A DNA stretch of 64,000 nt. It comes from CAWBOY01 sp963790585. Lineage in GTDB: Bacteria > Planctomycetota > Planctomycetia > Gemmatales > Gemmataceae. A program made the translations under genes and the position numbers. The first letter of the stretch is position 1; every line of letters starts with the position of its first letter. The notes under the pieces are model-generated. The model made no database searches and had not been told where the DNA came from. It worked only from the letters and a program-made list of their open reading frames with translations. Positions 59,254 to 64,000 of this stretch are shown in pieces. The stretch covers positions 1,172,673 to 1,236,672 of the forward strand of contig CAWBOY010000006.1 in NCBI GenBank assembly GCA_963790585.1, written 5' to 3'.

Positions 59254-60168
59254 ATGGCTTGGAACGACGGTATCTCACGACCGGTGATGCTTGCCGACCT
59301 GGGCCAGCACTATCGGCGTTATCGCCTGACCGATTTGGAGGCGGAGGAAGCAATGGCGGGATCGCTGCGTCGTTGGGGGCAGTTGTCACCGGTGGTGGTG
59401 TGTATGCGTGAGCAAAAATTGGAACTCCTCGACGGCTTCAAGCGTTATGCGGCGGCACGCCAGGTAGGTGGGTTAAGGAGTTTGAGCGTACGAGTATTGG
59501 AGGTGGATGAGCCGACGGCAAAGGCGGCGATTCTGGGGTTGAACCGTGGTCAGGGTCCGGTACGGGAGTTGGAGGAGGCCTGGGTTGTCCAGGGGTTGGT
59601 ACGTGACGATGGGATGACGCAGGTGGAAGCGGCCCACTTGTTGGGCCGACACAAGAGTTGGGTGTGTCGCCGCCTGGCGTTGTTGGAGCGGTTGAGTGTG
59701 GCGGTGAAAGAGGATTTGCGTTTGGGATTAGTGGGTCCGTCGTTGGCCCGTCAATTGACGCGGTTGCCCGTGGGCAACCAGGAAGCATTGTTGGAGTTGA
59801 CGCGCCGGGAGACGTTGACGGCTCAGGAAGTGAGCGGCGTGATCGAGTTGTTGCAAGGTGCCAGTGACGAGCAGGCGGCGTTCGTGCTGGCGAAGCCTCG
59901 TGAGGCGTTGGCTCAGGTAAACGGTATGCCGACGGCATTGCGGGATCCACGTCTGAGTGGAGCCGGGAACTGGCTGGCGAAGCATTTGAGACAGGCTTTG
60001 GAAACACTGACTCGTCTGGAGAATTGGCTTCGGACGCCGAACGTGCTTGAGTTGCGAACGCAGGATCGTGAGATCCTCCAGCCGATATTGGCGCGTGTCG
60101 GCGATCAGTCCCATGTGGTGGCGGAGTTGGTGTTGGGACCGGACCTCAAGCGTATGAGGCTGCCATGA
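59254..60168 (+). CDS. ParB-like protein of the IS21-like element (copy 2)
   Basis: 304 residues, identical to copy 1: ParB fold with DGFKRYAAAR and an HTH. It overlaps istA by four bases (ATGA), so it is translated with it. A partition role is unlikely; involvement in transposition is inferred from the operon. Confidence 0.8.
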   Translation: MAWNDGISRPVMLADLGQHYRRYRLTDLEAEEAMAGSLRRWGQLSPVVVCMREQKLELLDGFKRYAAARQVGGLRSLSVRVLEVDEPTAKAAILGLNRGQGPVRELEEAWVVQGLVRDDGMTQVEAAHLLGRHKSWVCRRLALLERLSVAVKEDLRLGLVGPSLARQLTRLPVGNQEALLELTRRETLTAQEVSGVIELLQGASDEQAAFVLAKPREALAQVNGMPTALRDPRLSGAGNWLAKHLRQALETLTRLENWLRTPNVLELRTQDREILQPILARVGDQSHVVAELVLGPDLKRMRLP

Positions 60169-61727
60169 ATGAGGCGTTGCGTCTGGAGATCGTGCAACGG
60201 CGTCAGAGTGGGATGTCGTTGCGTGCCATCGCGGAAGAATTGGGCCTGTCGCGTGGCGCCGTGACACGCGCGTTGGCACAGGTGCAAGCTCAGCGGGACG
60301 GACGGGTCGCCCGGCCCCGTCCACGCCACAGCATCATTGATCCCTTCGAGCCGCTCTTGAAGGAGTTGCTTGCCAAGTACCCGAATCTCACCACCATGCG
60401 CGCCTTGGAAGAGTTGCAAGCACGCGGTTTCACTGGCCAGTACACCGTCGTACGTCAGCGCCTGGGATTGTTGCGGCCACGCGCCGCGCGGCCACCCGTG
60501 CCGCGCTTCGAGACCGGGCCAGGGATCCAAGCCCAAATGGACTACGGCGTCTATGACATCGACTTTACACGTGAAGGCCGCCGGCGTGTGTACCTCTTCA
60601 GCTATTTGCTCGGCTACTCCCGCCGGCAGTATCTACGCTTCGTGGAATCGATGGATCTAACAACGACCTTGCGAGAACACGTACATGCCTTCCACCATCT
60701 TGGCGGCGTCGCGCGGGTCTGCCTGTATGACAACTTCAAAGCCGTGGTGCTGCGTCATGACGCCGATGGCGTTATCTACAACCCCAAGTTCCTGGCCTTC
60801 GCCACGCATTACGGCTTCCGGCCACAAGCCTGCCGCGTGCGCCGACCGCAAACCAAGGGTAAAGTCGAGCGAAAGATGTTCCACGTCGAAAGCAGTTTGC
60901 TCAATGGTCGCACCTTCGACACCCTCGAGCATCTCAACGAGGTGACCACCTGGTGGCTGCACAACGTCGCCGACATCCGTGTCCTACGCGACTTCAAGGA
61001 GACGCCACTCCAGCGTCACCAACACGAACAACCACACTTGCTGACGCTGCCGACCTGTGACTTCGACACCGCCCAGGTCATCTATCGCCACGTGAGCGTC
61101 GAGGGCTACGTCACCCATCGGCTCAACCTGTACTCCGTGCCGTGGACGTACATCGGCCAGGTGCTACCTGTACGCGTCACCGAGAGTGAAGTCGTCATCT
61201 ACTCGATCGGTCTGGAGGAGATCGCACGCCACCTTCTCGTGGCCAGCTCCCACACGGGCGTTCGCCAGTCGAACAAGACCCATCATCCCGCCGACGACCC
61301 CGGCCAGCGTGAACTGCTGTTACGGCAACGCTTCACGGAACTGGGGCCGGTGGCCGTACAGTTCCTCGACGGCTTGCTCGCCAAGCAAGTCCAGGGCAAA
61401 CTACAGGCCCAGCAACTGTTGGCAGTGGTAGCCCACTACCAACGCAAAGATGTACAGGCCGCCTTCGAGCGTGCCGTCCGCTTCGGCGCCTACTCCTTGG
61501 CGGCAATCCGACGCATCCTTGCCGCGACCGCCAAGCCCAAGCCGCTCCTGGAGGAACTGGCCGATCTGCATCGTGACACGCTGGACCCGTTGTTGCGTGC
61601 CGACGCGGTCGGTCCACGGCCAACCAGCGACTATCAGCATTTGCTCTTGCCTGAGGAAGCCGCCAATGACGCCTCGTCCCAAGAAAAACCGTTCAGCGAA
61701 ACCAACACCGACGCCACCTCTGCGTGA
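60165..61727 (+). CDS. istA: IstA transposase (copy 2, intact)
   Basis: 520 residues. An N-terminal HTH (MSLRAIAEELGLSRGAVTRAL) is followed by the DDE catalytic domain with acids in MDYG, LYDN and KGKVERK, and a C-terminal region. It cuts and joins the IS ends with IstB's help. The frame is continuous here, unlike copy 1, which lacks one C. Confidence 0.92.
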   Translation: MNEALRLEIVQRRQSGMSLRAIAEELGLSRGAVTRALAQVQAQRDGRVARPRPRHSIIDPFEPLLKELLAKYPNLTTMRALEELQARGFTGQYTVVRQRLGLLRPRAARPPVPRFETGPGIQAQMDYGVYDIDFTREGRRRVYLFSYLLGYSRRQYLRFVESMDLTTTLREHVHAFHHLGGVARVCLYDNFKAVVLRHDADGVIYNPKFLAFATHYGFRPQACRVRRPQTKGKVERKMFHVESSLLNGRTFDTLEHLNEVTTWWLHNVADIRVLRDFKETPLQRHQHEQPHLLTLPTCDFDTAQVIYRHVSVEGYVTHRLNLYSVPWTYIGQVLPVRVTESEVVIYSIGLEEIARHLLVASSHTGVRQSNKTHHPADDPGQRELLLRQRFTELGPVAVQFLDGLLAKQVQGKLQAQQLLAVVAHYQRKDVQAAFERAVRFGAYSLAAIRRILAATAKPKPLLEELADLHRDTLDPLLRADAVGPRPTSDYQHLLLPEEAANDASSQEKPFSETNTDATSA

Positions 61728-62478
61728 GCAGATCCTCGCCGACTTCGCCACGCTGCGCGTCCCCATGACTGCCGAACAGCTCGATGCCGTCGTACTCGAC
61801 GCCGAGCAAAGCGGCCGCTCGCATCTGGAGTTCCTGTACCGTTTGCTCACCGACCAGGCGGGCTTGCGTCGCCAACGTAGCATCGAACGACGCATCAAGG
61901 ATGCCCACTTCCGCGAACTGAAACCACTGAGCGACTTCGATTGGAGCTTCAACCCGTCGCTCCCACGGACGCAACTTGAAACCTTGGTTGGCTGTGACTT
62001 CGTCCGCCGCTGTCAGAACCTGGTGTTCGTCGGCCAATCCGGCTTGGGAAAAAGTCGGCTGATTCAGAACATCGGTCAGGCCGCTTGCGTGCAGGGCTAT
62101 CGCGTCTTTTACACGACCAGCGGTGCTCTCCTGGAAGATCTGACTGCGGCCTTGGCCGACCAAACGATCCACGACCGTGTACGCTTCTATGCCCGCTTCG
62201 AGTTGTTAATCATCGACGAATTTGGTCTGGACCGCATTGAACGCAGCCTGTGTCCGCAGGCCGCCAGCTTGTGGTACAAGATCATCGACGCGCGGAGCCA
62301 ACGGGTCAGCACGGCGCTGGTGACCAACATCGACTTCGAGTCCTGGGCCGAATACCTGGGCGATGCTCCCCTGGCGATGGCGTTGTTGGATCGCGTCGTG
62401 GACGGCGCAACCATCGTGAAATTGAAGGGCAAATCCTATCGTGTTCATCGCGGCCCCGAAGAGCCGTCCGCCAAGTAA
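61666..62478 (+). CDS. istB: IstB transposition ATPase (copy 2)
   Basis: 270 residues, AAA+ ATPase with VGQSGLGKS and LLIIDEFGL. The ATG at 61666 lies inside the end of istA, after GAGGAA. Same sequence as copy 1. Confidence 0.9.
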   Translation: MTPRPKKNRSAKPTPTPPLREQILADFATLRVPMTAEQLDAVVLDAEQSGRSHLEFLYRLLTDQAGLRRQRSIERRIKDAHFRELKPLSDFDWSFNPSLPRTQLETLVGCDFVRRCQNLVFVGQSGLGKSRLIQNIGQAACVQGYRVFYTTSGALLEDLTAALADQTIHDRVRFYARFELLIIDEFGLDRIERSLCPQAASLWYKIIDARSQRVSTALVTNIDFESWAEYLGDAPLAMALLDRVVDGATIVKLKGKSYRVHRGPEEPSAK

Positions 62479-62585
62479 CCGCGCCAAGGATAGGACCTCG
62501 CCACGCTCACCCCGCTTCGCCGGGCAACTCCTGTTGGCCTCATCTCAAGCCGCGAAAATGGCCTCACTTCAAAACGCGATCAACA

Positions 62586-63211
62586 GCTATCACTCCTACT
62601 TCGTCGGTACCGACTATTACGGCTACCAGCAGCACTACATCCACTATGCTGTGATGCCATACCCTGGCCATGGAGCCAACCCAACGGCCCAGCTTTATGG
62701 CTACCCGAATGAGCTTGCGGAGCTGACCGACACCGCCTCGCACGAAATCGCGGAAACGGCCACGGATCCGCGCCAAGCCGGCTGGTATGACAACCGCCTG
62801 GGTATGGCCGGGGAAATCGGCGACCTCACGAATTCATATCACCAATACCTCGGCTCGTACTACGTGCAACTGTTGGCAAACAAGAACGACGCGCCGATGG
62901 CGCTGGCCAACGGAATTTATTACTACGACGGACAAGCTTATCGCGTCAGTGGCCTGCCTTACGACGCGCCGCAAGCGGTGACGTCCGCCCCTTCAATCGG
63001 ATTAGCCACGGCCGTAATCGACGAATTTATTACCGGTTTTCACATCTACCACGGCCCGCGGGCTGTTGGCAGCAACCTGCATTACGGCGGGCAACCGGCG
63101 GCAGCCACGCCTTCGATGGGATCAAACACCGCCGTGAACGACGAATTCTTCGCCAATGTTGACAACGATAAGCAAGGCCTTTTCGCCTATGGTCTGGACA
63201 TAGCGTCTTGA
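62586..63211 (+). pseudogene. 3' part of the surface/exported protein cut by IS copy 2
   Basis: After the duplicated GCTATC the frame resumes HSYFVGTDYYGYQQHY, then SHEIAETATDP (H and E arranged as in zinc peptidase sites). Two related repeats follow, each near ATAVIDEFITGFHIYHG and TAVNDEFFANVDND. It ends at TGA 63209-63211. The repeats suggest a beta-propeller or similar exported fold. Not translated as a unit unless the IS leaves precisely. Confidence 0.7.
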
Positions 63212-63279
63212 ATCGGAAGTTCGTTCAATAAATCGCAAGCCGTCACCGGGGGCGGTAATCCGTTGCCGGTGTAGCCTCA

Positions 63280-64000
63280 GAGCCTATCCGAAGTAGAGTC
63301 GAGAAGTGGCGCGGTGGTTTAGGTCGAGTCCAGCGGTATCCGGCCCTTTCGTTGGCCGGTGCCTCAATCTCCCGGCCATGCCCCGTTTCCACTTCCCGCT
63401 CGTCGAACCGGACGGGCCCTATTAAGGCATCCGGCTCTCGGACAAGGTAACTCATGCGTTCGCTCACAAGACGCGAGGTCGCGGTCGCCCTGGAAGCCAC
63501 ACTAATCCCAGGTCCTCACGCAGGTAACGATCCGAATAACACTGTCGGGCCGTACCCTGCACGCGGTGCTTCCGACCCAGCCACTGACGGAGCCGTTGAC
63601 AGGTGTGCGCCATCACCTGCTTCATGGCCGGGGCCGTGTTACCGAGACAAAAATAGTTCGCCCAGCCCACCAGTCGGCTGTTGACGCGAGTTATTAACGC
63701 CCGGCAAGACAACCACTGCCACGTTCGGCTGGTCTGATCGCGGATCACCTCACAGATCCCGTGGATCTTCTTGACGGCCGGACGGGGACCGATGTAGCTA
63801 CGCCCCGTCTTCGGCGACCAGTTCCGACCGAACGTGTAACCCAAAAACGAAAACGTCTCGTCCGGCAAGCGGCAAACCCGGGTCTTCGTCTCGTTCACCG
63901 TCAACCGCAGCTTCGACATCATGCGCCGCATCACCGCCTCGGCTTCAAGAGCCGTACCACGGCAGCAGATCACAAAGTCGTCCGCATAATTGACGATACG
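63280..64000 (-). mobile_element. MITE plus group II intron, copy 3, cut by the window edge
   Basis: On the minus strand. The MITE end GAGCCTATCCGAA is at 63280-63292, with a TCA (TGA on the coding strand) outside it at 63277-63279, which fits a TNA duplication whose other half is beyond the window. The intron's 3' end begins at 63293 and domain V lies near 63405-63437. This is a third, inverted copy relative to copies 1 and 2. Confidence 0.8.
63464..64000 (-). CDS. ltrA: Group II intron reverse transcriptase/maturase, copy 3, partial
   Basis: The C-terminal 178 residues, identical to copies 1 and 2, running off the window edge through NYADDFVI. The maturase X-domain is present. Confidence 0.88.
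   Translation of the reverse strand, partial: RIVNYADDFVICCRGTALEAEAVMRRMMSKLRLTVNETKTRVCRLPDETFSFLGYTFGRNWSPKTGRSYIGPRPAVKKIHGICEVIRDQTSRTWQWLSCRALITRVNSRLVGWANYFCLGNTAPAMKQVMAHTCQRLRQWLGRKHRVQGTARQCYSDRYLREDLGLVWLPGRPRPRVL

Larger units (their letters stand above)
58305..62585 (+). mobile_element. IS21-like element with ParB and zinc-finger genes, copy 2
   Basis: 4281 bases with the same ends as copy 1 (26-base imperfect inverted repeat, TG terminal). It is flanked by a perfect 6-bp duplication, GCTATC at 58299-58304 and 62586-62591. All four genes are open, so this copy is presumably active. It cuts the surface-protein gene at 58304. Confidence 0.9.

Noticed and set aside
63286..63500. 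Short frame after the maturase stop, present in all three intron copies
   Set aside because: It covers domains V and VI of the intron RNA, which are structural and not coding.

Overview
The window looks like a chromosomal segment of a planctomycete, most likely Gemmataceae-like. The DNA is GC-rich. One secreted or surface protein opens with the LExLExRxVPT motif common in that group. There is a DUF1580-type protein, zinc-ribbon/TPR proteins typical of the phylum, and many dispersed palindromes. The assignment rests on protein character only; no rRNA or marker gene was available.

Layout. (1) 1-6859: a type III-like restriction-modification locus made of the end of a helicase/nuclease, a large beta-class DNA methyltransferase split by one in-frame TAG, a small coiled-coil protein, and a DEAD-box restriction subunit with a C-terminal PD-(D/E)xK nuclease. 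(2) 6994-13870: remains of a phage-like integrated element (small HTH protein, ParB-methylase pseudogene, HARE-HTH protein, Sak4-like ATPase, small orphans). It ends at 13871-13917 in the 3' half of a tRNA-Cys gene, the expected scar of an integrase. (3) 13984-33147: host chromosome, dominated by a leftward YchF / Hsp70 / TPR / TPR / J-like / GrpE / Hsp70 / zinc-ribbon cluster. This is followed by a GNAT protein, a SUKH protein, a FadJ-like multifunctional beta-oxidation gene and a hydrolase. (4) 33265-40277: two identical group II introns, each inserted in a palindromic MITE, flanking an FHA protein, NnrD and a zinc-ribbon membrane protein. (5) 40385-41478: ribD. (6) 41624-57080: an accessory island next to tRNA-Gly. 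It holds a type I R-M system (hsdR, hsdS, truncated hsdM), toxin-antitoxin genes, an unknown gene pair, an IS21-like element, a truncated DUF1580 gene and a tyrosine integrase abutting the tRNA. (7) 57845-64000: a host gene cut by a second IS21-like copy with clean 6-bp target duplications, then a third intron/MITE copy on the minus strand.

The most unusual features are these. A complete REP-associated tyrosine transposase with its GTAG-type REP hairpins lies in frame inside hsdR, and the same REP pair lies in frame inside hsdS. Group II introns sit in the T-rich foot of a palindromic IS5-type MITE, apparently using opposite arms in different copies. A dedicated chaperone cluster carries two Hsp70s, GrpE and a J-like protein with HPP instead of HPD.

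About thirteen one- or two-base frameshifts break otherwise good genes, several of them as loss of one GC unit from a (GC)n run. Many 'pseudogenes' here may therefore be sequencing or assembly errors, and each should be read with that caution.
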